DNA of 64,000 bases from Pseudomonadota bacterium (GCA_020161405.1 JAIUOD010000005.1:186001-250000); one strand, 5' to 3'. Shown: positions 8,780 to 17,108, counted from the first letter of the stretch. Program-made: numbers and translations. The notes: generated from the letters alone by a model not told the origin.

Positions 8780-9481
8780 ATGCGTTTGAAAACATTAAAA
8801 TTACCTCGAATAATAATCTTGGTTTTGGTTCTAATTATTGGGCTTATTTATTCCTATAGGCCGGTGATGAATTATTTTGATTGGGGTGAATTGCGGCATT
8901 ATCACAAAAGCAATTTGGAAGTTATGAAAATGAAAAATAGCAATCTTGTTGTTTTTATGGGGGATTCAATAACTGAAAATTGGGGATATTCGAAACATTC
9001 AATTTTCCAAAACCCAAATTATATAAATCGTGGAATTTCGGGGCAAAATACGGCACAGATGGTTTTAAGATTTAACCAAGACGTGATTGCATTAAATCCA
9101 AAAATAGTTGTTATATTAGGCGGTACAAATGATATTGCCGGCACGCATGGCGATTATACTAATGAACAAATCAAAGAAAATATTGATAAAATGTGCCAAA
9201 TGGCGCGGGCAAAAAATATCAAAATAATTTTGGCAAAAATATTACCAGCCGCGCATTATAATTGGAAACCAAAGATAAAGCCTGTTCCACGAATTAATGA
9301 AATTAATGCATGGATTGAAAATTATGCAAAGGCGAATAATTACCCATTAATTGATTATTATTCGCCAATGGTTGATAATCAAAACGGCCTTAAGCCACTA
9401 TATTCAATCGATGGGGTTCATCCCAATGATAATGGCTATGAAATTATGAAAAAAGTGGCATTATCGGTTTTGGAAAAGTAA
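8780..9481 (+). CDS. Membrane-anchored SGNH/GDSL hydrolase (paralogue 2)
   Basis: About 233 residues from the ATG at 8780; a TTG at 8750 in the same frame is a less likely start. An uncleaved hydrophobic segment (about residues 10-28) anchors it to the inner membrane with the catalytic part outside. The catalytic blocks FMGDSITENW, NRGISGQNTAQM, GGTNDIAG and DGVHPNDNGY match those of the protein at 6997-7695, to which it is similar over the whole catalytic domain. It is a likely esterase or deacetylase with unknown substrate. The pair probably arose by duplication, with a tRNA and a decaying nagX between them. Confidence 0.85.
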   Translation: MRLKTLKLPRIIILVLVLIIGLIYSYRPVMNYFDWGELRHYHKSNLEVMKMKNSNLVVFMGDSITENWGYSKHSIFQNPNYINRGISGQNTAQMVLRFNQDVIALNPKIVVILGGTNDIAGTHGDYTNEQIKENIDKMCQMARAKNIKIILAKILPAAHYNWKPKIKPVPRINEINAWIENYAKANNYPLIDYYSPMVDNQNGLKPLYSIDGVHPNDNGYEIMKKVALSVLEK

Positions 9482-9567
9482 ATCTATACAAAATCTATAC
9501 GCAAATTGCCCCTTTCTCTACACCTTAATTATGCCCAAAATTCTATCCTCCGACAAGGAGTGGATAG

Positions 9568-9666
9568 ATGCCTTTTATTTGTCTTTTTATTTTCGCAATT
9601 ATAAGCGCCGCAATTATCTTAAGCGTGATGTTTGCAAAATTATATGACAAAAATGATGATGCATAG
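9568..9666 (+). CDS. Small single-span membrane peptide upstream of kup
   Basis: A 32-residue ORF (MPFICLFIFAIISAAIILS, then VMFAKLYDKNDDA) with a strong ribosome site AAGGAG at 9555-9560 and TAG at 9664-9666. One hydrophobic helix followed by a charged tail resembles regulatory subunits of membrane transporters, for example KdpF in size and topology, though no clear sequence match is visible. It ends 30 nt before Kup, so it may be co-transcribed and act on Kup or couple to its translation. Function is inferred from position only. Confidence 0.55.
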   Translation: MPFICLFIFAIISAAIILSVMFAKLYDKNDDA

Positions 9667-9674
9667 GGATATCC

Positions 9675-9691
9675 ACCCCATAATTTGGGGT
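9675..9691 (+). promoter_or_regulatory. Hairpin overlapping the kup ribosome site
   Basis: ACCCCA (9675-9680) and TGGGGT (9686-9691) form a 6-bp stem with loop TAATT. The GGGG arm is the best ribosome-site candidate for the kup ATG at 9697. Stem formation would hide it, which suggests translational control or coupling to the upstream peptide. Confidence 0.4.
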
Positions 9692-9696
9692 AAAAA

Positions 9697-11607
9697 ATGG
9701 CAAGTGACATAAGCAAGTTTGAAAATGACAAGAATCACAAAAAAGAAGGTTTTTTTATATTAGCCCTTGGCTCTATTGGCGTAGTTTTTGGTGATATTGG
9801 TACAAGCCCGTTTTATGCAATGCGTGAATCCCTTTCACACGCAAAAGCAGGTGTTCCGCTTGATGTTTCGGTAACAGGCGTTGTTTCGCTTATTATTTGG
9901 GCATTGATTTTAATTGTTTCGGTCAAATATGTTTTATTCTTAATGCGCGCTGATAATAATGGCGAAGGCGGAACATTGGCCTTGATGGCACTTGCCCAAA
10001 AATTTGCAAACTCTAGTTCAAAATTACTTTTATTCGCGGGTATGCTTGGTGCCGCTTTCTTTTATGGGGACGGCATAATAACACCCGCAGTTTCAGTTTT
10101 AGGTGCAATAGAAGGTCTAAAACAGGCCCCAGGGATTGGCGAAGCGCTAACCCCCTATATTATAATTATTTCGGCAGCAATTCTTATTGGCCTATTTTTA
10201 GTTCAATCCAAGGGAACACATGTTGTTGCATCATGGTTTGGGCCGATTACTTTGGTTTGGTTTATTGCCTTGGCATGGCTTGGATTTTTGCATTTATTTG
10301 ATGATCCACAAATGCGAATTTTAAACGCCATAAACCCTCTTAGCGCGATAAAATTCCTTATTCAGGATGGTACAGTTTCACTTGTAGTATTGGGTTCGGT
10401 ATTTTTGGCGGTAACGGGTGCGGAGGCGCTTTATGCCGATATGGGGCATTTTGGGCGCTCGCCAATTCGCGCCGCATGGTTTTTTGTGGCCTTCCCTTGC
10501 CTTGCCATAAATTATCTTGGACAGGGCGCTTTTGTTATTGCCAATCCCGAAGGGATAACAGATCCATTTTGGATGATGGTGCCACATTATGCCTTCTGGC
10601 CGATTATAATTTTGGCAGGCTTGGCGGCAATCATTGCATCACAAGCGGTTATAAGCGGCGCGTTTTCAGTTACACAACAAGCCGTTCAATTGGGTCTTAT
10701 ACCACGTATGCAAATTACCCGAACTTCTGAAACCCAAAGCGGGCAAATTTATGTTGGGCAAATCAATACATTCCTTTTGATTGGGGTTTTGGTTTTAGTT
10801 TTTAGTTTTAAAACTTCATCTGCCCTTACCTTTGCTTATGGTATGGCAATCACAGGCACAATGTTAATGAGTACACTTTTGGCAATTCCAGTAATAAGCC
10901 ATATTTGGAAGTGGAAAATGTGGCACACAATTGTATTTTTCGCGCCATTCATCGCATTGGATACAATTTTCCTTTCGGCACAGGCAATAAAAATTCCGCA
11001 TGGTGCATGGCTTCCGCTTTTGCTTGGAATTATCATTGTTACGATAATGGCAACTTGGGTTAAAGGTTCACAAATCATTGCCGAAAAAACCCGTAAAGAT
11101 GCAATTCCTTTTACTTCTTTATTGCAAAACCTAAACGCCCATCCAGTTCATAAAACCAATGGTACGGCAATTTTCTTAACTTCAGAGCCAGATTATGCGC
11201 CTGTCGCACTGACCCATAATTTAAAGCATAATAAGGTTTTGCATGAACATATTGCGCTTTTAAAAATTGAAACCCAAGAAAAGCCACGTATCGATGATGA
11301 TGATAGAATTGAAATCACTGAAATTGCAAATAATGTCCATAAAATCATTGTTAAATATGGCTTTATGGAAAGCCCAAATCTTCCAAAAGCACTTACGCTT
11401 TGCCGTAAAAAGGGCTTAAGATTTGATATTATGTCAACATCATTCTTTTTGGGGCATCGCACAATAATTGCCAGTGCAAATTATGGAATGCCATTATGGC
11501 AAGATCATTTATTTATTTTCTTGGCAAAAAATGCAATTAATGCGACAGATTTCTTTAGAATTCCATCTGGCCGCGTGGTAGAATTGGGATCACAAGTAAT
11601 TGTTTAG
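9697..11607 (+). CDS. kup: Low-affinity potassium transporter Kup
   Basis: A 636-residue K+ uptake permease of the KUP/HAK family, close to the usual length of about 620-630. The N-terminal signature ALGSIGVVFGDIGTSPFYAM (about residues 24-43) is diagnostic. About 12 membrane segments run to residue 450, followed by a cytoplasmic C-terminal domain. It couples K+ import to protons. It lies next to a KdpD-like kinase and KdpE regulator on the same strand (9-nt gap), so the two-component system may sense K+ or turgor and act on kup. Confidence 0.95.
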   Translation: MASDISKFENDKNHKKEGFFILALGSIGVVFGDIGTSPFYAMRESLSHAKAGVPLDVSVTGVVSLIIWALILIVSVKYVLFLMRADNNGEGGTLALMALAQKFANSSSKLLLFAGMLGAAFFYGDGIITPAVSVLGAIEGLKQAPGIGEALTPYIIIISAAILIGLFLVQSKGTHVVASWFGPITLVWFIALAWLGFLHLFDDPQMRILNAINPLSAIKFLIQDGTVSLVVLGSVFLAVTGAEALYADMGHFGRSPIRAAWFFVAFPCLAINYLGQGAFVIANPEGITDPFWMMVPHYAFWPIIILAGLAAIIASQAVISGAFSVTQQAVQLGLIPRMQITRTSETQSGQIYVGQINTFLLIGVLVLVFSFKTSSALTFAYGMAITGTMLMSTLLAIPVISHIWKWKMWHTIVFFAPFIALDTIFLSAQAIKIPHGAWLPLLLGIIIVTIMATWVKGSQIIAEKTRKDAIPFTSLLQNLNAHPVHKTNGTAIFLTSEPDYAPVALTHNLKHNKVLHEHIALLKIETQEKPRIDDDDRIEITEIANNVHKIIVKYGFMESPNLPKALTLCRKKGLRFDIMSTSFFLGHRTIIASANYGMPLWQDHLFIFLAKNAINATDFFRIPSGRVVELGSQVIV

Positions 11608-11616
11608 GAAATAGAT

Positions 11617-13092
11617 TTGGTGCAAGTTCAAACATTGCTGAAATCCAATTTTGCACGTTTTGCGACTGCATTTGGCATTGTTGGAATTTGCACCATAATT
11701 TGCCTTCCTTTGCGCGATAAGGTTGCAGCTTCTAGCCTGCCGATGATTTATATAATTGGGGTTGTGATTGCGGCATCAAAACTTGGAATTGGGCCATCAA
11801 TTTTTTCAAGCATCTTAAGCGTTATTGCCTTTAATTATTATTTCACACAGCCTTATCACAGCCTCGATTTCTATGATAATTCATATTATTTCACGTTTGG
11901 CGTGATGTTTATAACCTCTTTATTAGTTGGTTCAATGACGGCGCAAATGTCAAAGCTTTTGGATATTTCGCGCAAAGAGGAAAAAGAAACCCATATTTTA
12001 TATGATTTTGCCCTTGGCCTTTCGACACAAAATAACCCCCAAAAAATGATGGAATTTGCACGCGATTTTATTGGCAATTTTTTTGATGCGCAAATTATTT
12101 TCCATTTAAAAAATAAAAAAAATACGACAGAAAAACTAATATTACTTGCCATCAATTCAAATGAGGCAATCGGTAATAGCTGTAAAATTGAAGGTAATAA
12201 TTCTTCGCTTTATGTAAGCGCAAAAATTGACAATAATGACTTTGTTATTTTGCAAACAATTCCAAATTTTAAAAATAATAAATTCACACGCTCACAAATC
12301 ATATTGCAGCAAACTTTTGTAAGCCTGCTTTCAAGCGCCCTTAAAAGCGCAAAAGCAACTGAGGATGCAGCACGCAATAAAATTGAAAGCGAAAATGAGA
12401 AATTACGTAATGTTTTGCTTTCATCGCTTTCGCACGATTTGCGAACCCCACTTACCATTATGAATGGTAAAATAAGCAATCTTTTGAAATATCGGAAATC
12501 TTTGCCACGTGATGGGGTTAATGAATTAACCAGCCTTTGGCATCAATTGCAAAAATTGCAAAATTTCGTTGCAAATCTTTTGCGCATGGCATCAATTTCA
12601 TCAGGAAATTTAAAACTTAATACAGAATATTACACGATTGCCGAAATTATTGGCGCCGCGATTTTGCGCATAGAAGACACAAAGGGTAATCGCAAAATTC
12701 TTAATTCAATTGATGGTCAAATCCCACTTGTGAATGTTGATGGTGCATTGATTGAACAAGTGGTGTTAAACCTTTTGGATAATGCTATCTCACACACTAA
12801 TGATGATGGAATTATAAAAATTGAGCTTTGTCATAATTCAAGAAATATTGTTATCTGTATCAAGGATGATGGCAATGGTATCGAAGATGGGCAGGAAAAA
12901 CTTATTTTCGAACGTTTCAAAACCACGTCAAGCAATCATGATAGCCAAAAAGGTGGAACTGGCCTTGGCCTTGCTATTTGTAAAGGCATTATAGAAGCAC
13001 ATGGCGGGACAATAATTGCAAAAAGCAATAGCCCGCAAAAAGGCGCAAGTTTCGAATTTACACTTCCGCTTCCAAAGGTAAAAAATGAATAA
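11617..13092 (+). CDS. Shortened KdpD-like sensor histidine kinase
   Basis: A 491-residue kinase equal to the C-terminal half of KdpD. It has a four-helix DUF4118 membrane domain (about residues 12-110), a GAF-like region (about 120-235), the phosphoacceptor box SSLSHDLRTPLTIM, the N-box EQVVLNLLDNAISH, and the ATP-lid motifs DDGNGIEDG and GTGLGLAICKGIIEAHGG. The N-terminal KdpD domain and the USP-like domain of full-length KdpD (about 890 residues) are absent. The start is TTG 11617 or GTG 11620, preceded by AGGA at 11606-11609. It overlaps the regulator gene by 8 nt. Confidence 0.85.
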   Translation: MVQVQTLLKSNFARFATAFGIVGICTIICLPLRDKVAASSLPMIYIIGVVIAASKLGIGPSIFSSILSVIAFNYYFTQPYHSLDFYDNSYYFTFGVMFITSLLVGSMTAQMSKLLDISRKEEKETHILYDFALGLSTQNNPQKMMEFARDFIGNFFDAQIIFHLKNKKNTTEKLILLAINSNEAIGNSCKIEGNNSSLYVSAKIDNNDFVILQTIPNFKNNKFTRSQIILQQTFVSLLSSALKSAKATEDAARNKIESENEKLRNVLLSSLSHDLRTPLTIMNGKISNLLKYRKSLPRDGVNELTSLWHQLQKLQNFVANLLRMASISSGNLKLNTEYYTIAEIIGAAILRIEDTKGNRKILNSIDGQIPLVNVDGALIEQVVLNLLDNAISHTNDDGIIKIELCHNSRNIVICIKDDGNGIEDGQEKLIFERFKTTSSNHDSQKGGTGLGLAICKGIIEAHGGTIIAKSNSPQKGASFEFTLPLPKVKNE

Positions 13093-13774
13093 TAAAGCCA
13101 AAATACTTATTATTGAAGATGAATTGGAAATTCGCAAATTCCTTTTGATGACATTGCGCGCCAATGATTATAACCCAATTGAAGCCAAAAATGGGCGCGA
13201 AGCCATAAGCCAAATCATTGGCAATAATCCTGATTTAATCATTCTTGACCTTGGATTACCTGATAAGGACGGACAAGAAATTATAATTGAATTGCGCGAA
13301 TGGTGCAAAATTCCAATAATAGTTTTAAGCGCACGCGATAGCGAACAAGAAAAGGTCAAAGCGCTTGAAAATGGCGCCGATGATTATTTAACAAAGCCAT
13401 TTTCAGCCGCAGAATTAATGGCGCGAATAAAAGTTGCCCTTAGAAATAGCGCCAAACAAAATAGCAATGTTTCGCACCTTTATAAATTCAATGGCCTTGA
13501 AATTGATTTTGCGGCGCGCCTTGTAAAACTTGAGGGCAAAGAGATAAAGCTTACGCCGATTGAATATAAATTGCTTACAACTTTGGCGCATAATGCGGGT
13601 AAAGTTATTACCCACACGCAATTAATGAATGCGGTTTGGGGCAAGCGCGCCAATGATGATAATTCATACCTTAGAATTCACACACAGCATTTACGCGAAA
13701 AATTAAATGATGACCCAATGAACCCAAAATTCATTATCACCATTCCAAGCGTTGGCTATAAAATCGCATATTAA
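13085..13774 (+). CDS. kdpE: KdpE-like OmpR-family response regulator
   Basis: A 229-residue response regulator. The receiver domain (residues 4-115) has the acidic pair ED, the phosphorylation Asp in ILDLGLPDKDG, and the conserved Lys in LTKPFSA. The C-terminal winged helix (about 130-228) has IKLTPIEYKLLTTLAHNAGK and the end SVGYKI typical of KdpE. It overlaps the kinase gene by 8 nt, so the two are coupled. No kdpFABC genes are near, so kup is the natural candidate target. Confidence 0.88.
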   Translation: MNNKAKILIIEDELEIRKFLLMTLRANDYNPIEAKNGREAISQIIGNNPDLIILDLGLPDKDGQEIIIELREWCKIPIIVLSARDSEQEKVKALENGADDYLTKPFSAAELMARIKVALRNSAKQNSNVSHLYKFNGLEIDFAARLVKLEGKEIKLTPIEYKLLTTLAHNAGKVITHTQLMNAVWGKRANDDNSYLRIHTQHLREKLNDDPMNPKFIITIPSVGYKIAY

Positions 13775-13776
13775 AA

Positions 13777-13796
13777 CGCCGCCAAAACAGGCGGCG
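13777..13796. terminator. Bidirectional terminator between kdpE and sspB
   Basis: CGCCGCC (13777-13783) and GGCGGCG (13790-13796) make a 7-bp GC stem with loop AAAACA between two convergent genes. On the minus strand it is followed by GTTTTAAT, a usable U-tract for sspB; the plus-strand tract is weaker. Confidence 0.7.
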
Positions 13797-13816
13797 AATA
13801 ATTCTATTTTGCTAAT

Positions 13817-14293
13817 TTATTTCTTGCGGCGGAATGCATCAAGGCTTACGACATCGCCATTTTTTGGTGTGGCGATAGTTTCTTCAACCTCGGCCTCTAG
13901 AGTGTCAATCTCAGGCTCTTCATCTTCGCCTGATAGGTCATCAACCACATCAAATGGTAATGCAAAGCGTGCATATGGGTCGTAAAAACGTGTAATCGCA
14001 GAATATGGAATTACGATACGCTGTGGAACGCCACCAAATTGAAGTGACACGGCAAATTTATCGTCTGAAACTTCTAAATCTTCATATTGAAGCTGAAGAA
14101 CAATTGTCATTTCATCAGGGTATTTTTCAACCAAATAACTTGCAACCGAAACACCTTTGGCGCGTGTCTTAAAGCTAATATAAAAATGATGATCCCCAGG
14201 AAGGCCATTTACCGATAGTTTTAACGCATCACGAACCACGCTGCGCAATGCATTTTGTGTTAATTTTGAATAACCTATTAAATCCTGTGTCAT
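13817..14293 (-). CDS. sspB: SspB, ClpXP adaptor (alphaproteobacterial type)
   Basis: Alpha-type SspB delivers ssrA-tagged proteins to the ClpXP protease. The protein has the family features GLPGDHHFYISFKT, YPDEMTIVLQLQYEDLEV and SLQFGGVPQRIVIPYSAITRFYDP. The acidic C-terminal tail (about residues 110-145) leads to a short basic end, where the XB peptide that docks on ClpX would sit. The ATG at 14293 (MTQDLIGYSKL) fits family starts better than the one seven codons upstream. The tmRNA that makes the tag is also in this window. Confidence 0.92.
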   Translation of the reverse strand: MTQDLIGYSKLTQNALRSVVRDALKLSVNGLPGDHHFYISFKTRAKGVSVASYLVEKYPDEMTIVLQLQYEDLEVSDDKFAVSLQFGGVPQRIVIPYSAITRFYDPYARFALPFDVVDDLSGEDEEPEIDTLEAEVEETIATPKNGDVVSLDAFRRKK

Positions 14294-14422
14294 TATCTGT
14301 CCCTGCGATTTCATGTCCGCAAACTTGCCTTATGGCTTATTATGATTCTTTTTAACCTTTGTATTAATTGCTTGCAACAATGTTCGGTAATTGCGCGAAT
14401 ATAATTAACCCAATTGGGGAAG

Positions 14423-15016
14423 TTACCTTACCCGCGCGTAATGCGCTGAGGTCCAGATGTCGTCAATAGCGCTTATTTTATTGTCCATAAAGCCATTTTG
14501 ACGCATAAATTCACGAATTTGGCTTTACTTCAAAATTGCACTCTTACCCTTTGGGTAAATAAGCCAAATTGCAAAATTTGATTTAATGGGTGCAATTTTC
14601 TTGTGGATAAATTCAAGGTCATCAATAGTTTTAATTTGTGCAAAAATAATTAGTGCATTTTCTAAATTTTGAATTTGGTAATTTTGGATTGCAAGATTTA
14701 CCTCATCACATGAAAAGTCATTTAAAAGATAAATCTTACTATCATTTTTTAAGCCAAATTTTTGCGCAAGACTTTTAGGGGGGCTAATTATTTTCTGATA
14801 CCATTTTTGTGACAGGACGCCTAATTCAAGGCGATATTTTTCATCCTTATATTCAAATTCCAAAATATCATCATCAATTTTTGGATTTAGAATATCTTTT
14901 ATCAAAATACGCATTTTAAGCCCACCGCGCAAAATTAATTCACGGCTTTCCAAATGTGCCTTTATTTCATATGTGCCATCATCCCGATGACACAAAATAT
15001 TCGCTTCAAGCCCCAT
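14423..15016 (-). pseudogene. DUF3052-like protein interrupted by an in-frame TAA
   Basis: The ATG at 15016 opens 163 codons up to TAA at 14525-14527. The same frame then continues without a shift as SQIREFMRQNGFMDNKISAI to a stop at 14423-14425. The break falls in the FAIWLIYPKGKSAILK-stop-SQIREFM region, where DUF3052-like proteins normally read on through a W..PKG....E..IR pattern; a GAA-to-TAA change would explain it. The central SPPKSLAQKFGL-N-SKIYLLN also fits DUF3052. It may be a real nonsense mutation or a sequencing error; the 163-residue form might keep some function. It is divergent from merR. Confidence 0.6.
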
Positions 15017-15039
15017 ATGTTTTTCCTATTAAAATGCCA

Positions 15040-15070
15040 TTGACCTAGAGTATGCTCTAGCTTTTATAGA
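15040..15070 (+). promoter_or_regulatory. MerR-type promoter with long spacer and internal dyad
   Basis: TTGACC (15040-15045) and TATAGA (15065-15070) are separated by 19 bp, longer than the usual 17, and the spacer region contains the perfect dyad CTAGAG-tatg-CTCTAG (15045-15060). This is the classic layout for MerR-family activation by DNA untwisting. It would drive merR itself and the downstream gene. Confidence 0.75.
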
Positions 15071-15105
15071 ATAATCCGTCATAGATTTGAATGACGGGAA
15101 GTTAA

Positions 15106-15480
15106 ATGAAAATTGGACAATTAGCAAAATTAAGCAATCTATCAATTCACACTTTGCGTTATTACGAAAAAATCGGCCTTATTGAAAAGGTTTATCGTAA
15201 CCAAAGCAAACAACGTGAATATGATGATGATATTTTAATCTGGCTTGAATTTATTAATCGATTACGCGAAACCAATATGCCACTTAAGGGGCAAATTGAA
15301 TATGCAAAATTGCGTGCTAAAGGCAATACAACAATAGGCCAGCGATGCGAAATTCTTGAAGACCATCTTCAAAAATTAATTATTGCGCAGCAAAAGCTAA
15401 ATTCCAATATCAAAGCAATGGAAGCCAAAATTCAAATCTATCACCAATTGGAGATAGGAAATGAAACCAAACACACTTGA
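15106..15480 (+). CDS. MerR family transcriptional regulator
   Basis: A 124-residue regulator. The start MKIGQLAKLSNLSIHTLRYY is the standard MerR helix-turn-helix, followed by the wing and a C-terminal coiled coil (about residues 75-118). It has no clear metal-binding Cys pair at the C-terminus (one Cys, in GQRCEILE), so a redox or organic signal is more likely than a metal; this is inference. A dyad with a 19-bp spacer promoter lies just upstream, suggesting autoregulation. It overlaps the next gene by 20 nt. Confidence 0.9.
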   Translation: MKIGQLAKLSNLSIHTLRYYEKIGLIEKVYRNQSKQREYDDDILIWLEFINRLRETNMPLKGQIEYAKLRAKGNTTIGQRCEILEDHLQKLIIAQQKLNSNIKAMEAKIQIYHQLEIGNETKHT

Positions 15481-15841
15481 AGAACGCTACCAAATCGGCC
15501 TTGAAAATCTTGCAAAAATTGATGGACAGGCGGGACATGATGTTATCGAAAGCCTAAAAAGCATTGCCCCTGATATGGCGCAATATGTTATCGGCTTTCC
15601 ATTTGGCGAAATTTATAACCGGGGTGGCCTTGATTTACGTTCGCGCGAAATCGCCACCATTTCCGCACTTTGCGCCCTTGGCACAATCCCACAATTAAAA
15701 GTGCATATTCGCGCCAGTTTAAATGTGGGATTAAGCAAGGAGGAGATAATCGAAATCTTTATGCAAATGGCAATCTATTGCGGCTTCCCCAAAGCATTAA
15801 ATGCAATTTTTGCCGCAAAAGAGGTTTTTGAAGGCACTTAA
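15461..15841 (+). CDS. Carboxymuconolactone decarboxylase family protein
   Basis: A 126-residue protein of the CMD/AhpD-like family. The helical core LRSREIATISALCALGTIPQLKVHIRASLNVG carries the conserved R-E-x8-A and H positions of gamma-carboxymuconolactone decarboxylases. The CxxC pair of AhpD peroxidases is absent, so a peroxidase role is unlikely. It overlaps merR by 20 nt, so the MerR regulator very probably controls it. Such MerR-CMD pairs occur widely but substrates are mostly unknown. Confidence 0.85.
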   Translation: MKPNTLEERYQIGLENLAKIDGQAGHDVIESLKSIAPDMAQYVIGFPFGEIYNRGGLDLRSREIATISALCALGTIPQLKVHIRASLNVGLSKEEIIEIFMQMAIYCGFPKALNAIFAAKEVFEGT

Positions 15842-16524
15842 ACTTCGCCCGAACCATTATTTATTTCATCAATTGCGCGGCGCAAAATTCCAAACACCCG
15901 TTGTTTTTCTTCATTTGAAGCACGGCGTTTTGCGAAAATTGCTTTGCGTAATTGGTGGCGAATATCATGGAAGGTAGCGCGCATTTCAAAATCTTGTGCC
16001 CCGCTTTCACCGCGGCCCCAATTTTCTTCTGAAGTTTCTTCTTCTTCAAAGCGGGCTTTCATATTTGCCATACGCTCGCCGAACATTTTTATTCTTTCGA
16101 TTACTGCCTCTAATTCTTTGGCATGATCTTCAAGATATTGCTCGCCAATTGGCGTAATTGTGAATGATTTTCGATTGCCATCAGGTTCGCTTACGGCCTG
16201 TTCAAGCTCTACAATATATGAAAGCAATGGGTAAATCATACCAGGGCTTGGGGCATAGACGCCACTTGTTAATTCTTCGACTGATTTAATGATTTCATAG
16301 CCATGCGATTTACCATTTGATTTTAAAATCAAAAGAATAAGCAAATGCATTTCTTCAGAGGAAACCAATTTCCCTTTCATTTTATCCATGCCGCCAAACA
16401 TACCAAAGCCGCGCATTTTGCCACCGCGCCCAAACGGCCCGCCATGACCAAAAGGCCCACGCATCATAAATTCACGAAACCCGTGCCTTGAACGAGGGTT
16501 ACACCCTCTTAATCTATCAAACAT
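15838..16524 (-). CDS. PadR family regulator with Gly/His-rich N-terminus, YqjI-like
   Basis: From the ATG at 16524 (AAAGGA just upstream) it has 228 residues. The first 45 or so are rich in Gly, Met, Arg and His (RGPFGHGGPFGRGGKMRGFG), then the PadR winged helix begins at LHLLILLILKSNGKSHGYEI with PSPGMIYPLLSYI, and a C-terminal helical part follows. This architecture matches the metal-responsive YqjI of E. coli, whose N-terminal extension binds nickel. An 18-bp perfect palindrome lies 31 nt upstream of the start, fitting autorepression. Confidence 0.85.
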   Translation of the reverse strand: MFDRLRGCNPRSRHGFREFMMRGPFGHGGPFGRGGKMRGFGMFGGMDKMKGKLVSSEEMHLLILLILKSNGKSHGYEIIKSVEELTSGVYAPSPGMIYPLLSYIVELEQAVSEPDGNRKSFTITPIGEQYLEDHAKELEAVIERIKMFGERMANMKARFEEEETSEENWGRGESGAQDFEMRATFHDIRHQLRKAIFAKRRASNEEKQRVFGILRRAIDEINNGSGEV

Positions 16525-16554
16525 TTTAATCCTTTCTATTTGATACATCATTAT

Positions 16555-16572
16555 ATATATCATATGATATAT
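16555..16572. promoter_or_regulatory. Perfect 18-bp palindrome upstream of the PadR gene
   Basis: ATATATCATATGATATAT at 16555-16572 is an exact palindrome. It lies 31 nt upstream of the chosen PadR start codon, where an autoregulatory operator is expected. AT-rich palindromes are known targets of PadR/YqjI proteins; binding here is inferred. Confidence 0.6.
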
Positions 16573-16713
16573 TTTTTCAAGAGACGGATTTAAAATAATT
16601 ACGAATTACTAATTACGAACTTTTCGCTTAATGATAAAAAATAGCAATATCAGCAGTATTTCACCGCAATGAGCCCCAAAAAGTTGCAGACTTTTTGGAT
16701 AAGGCGAAGAGCC

Positions 16714-16736
16714 AAAATTTGCCTGCGGCAAATTTT
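16714..16736 (-). terminator. Hairpin at the 3' end of tmRNA
   Basis: AAAATTTGCC (16714-16723) and GGCAAATTTT (16727-16736) form a perfect 10-bp stem with a 3-nt loop. On the minus strand the stem ends in TTTT right after the tmRNA coding piece. A second 9-bp hairpin lies at 16676-16696. Confidence 0.6.
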
Positions 16737-17075
16737 CAAATAAAAGTGGTTTTTTCTGTTGCCAGGAAAACCACCAAACCCCGCCCGAGGCCGTAGCGTC
16801 AGGACTTAAGCGGATTTAACCGTAACTGCTTACGCAGCCAAAGCATAATCCTGAGCAAAGTTATCGTTTGCATTTATAAAATCGGGCTTTTAACGTAACC
16901 CATGCGAGCGAAAGCATACATCTTTACACATCTGTCGATCCTATATCGGCCCCATAATTTTCGCAGAGGCGAAAACAAATGGTGGAGCCGCGGGGAATCG
17001 CACCCCGGTCCAGCCTGTTTATTTCATGCGCGTTTATCGCCATAGTCTGGTGCGACCAGACACAACTTAATATAG
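16737..17075 (-). ncRNA. ssrA: Two-piece (circularly permuted) tmRNA
   Basis: On the minus strand the acceptor piece comes first: a hairpin at 17061-17045, then a T-arm (GGTGCGATTCC) and CGCGGCTCCACCA ending at 16980. After an intervening stem-loop, the 5' end of the coding piece begins at 16953 (GGGGCCGATATAGG). Its GGGGCC pairs with GGCTCC of the acceptor piece, with a G-U at the third pair, the alanine identity element. The tag frame runs from 16871 to the TAA at 16832-16830 and encodes ANDNFAQDYALAA, a typical alphaproteobacterial degradation tag. The exact outer ends are approximate. Confidence 0.95.
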
Positions 17076-17108
17076 GGATTATTTTGGAAATTGGAAGAAC
17101 CCATGACA

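Noticed and set aside
9697..13774. kdpFABC operon with kdpDE
   Set aside because: The transporter is Kup by its N-terminal signature, and no KdpA/B/C sequence is present.
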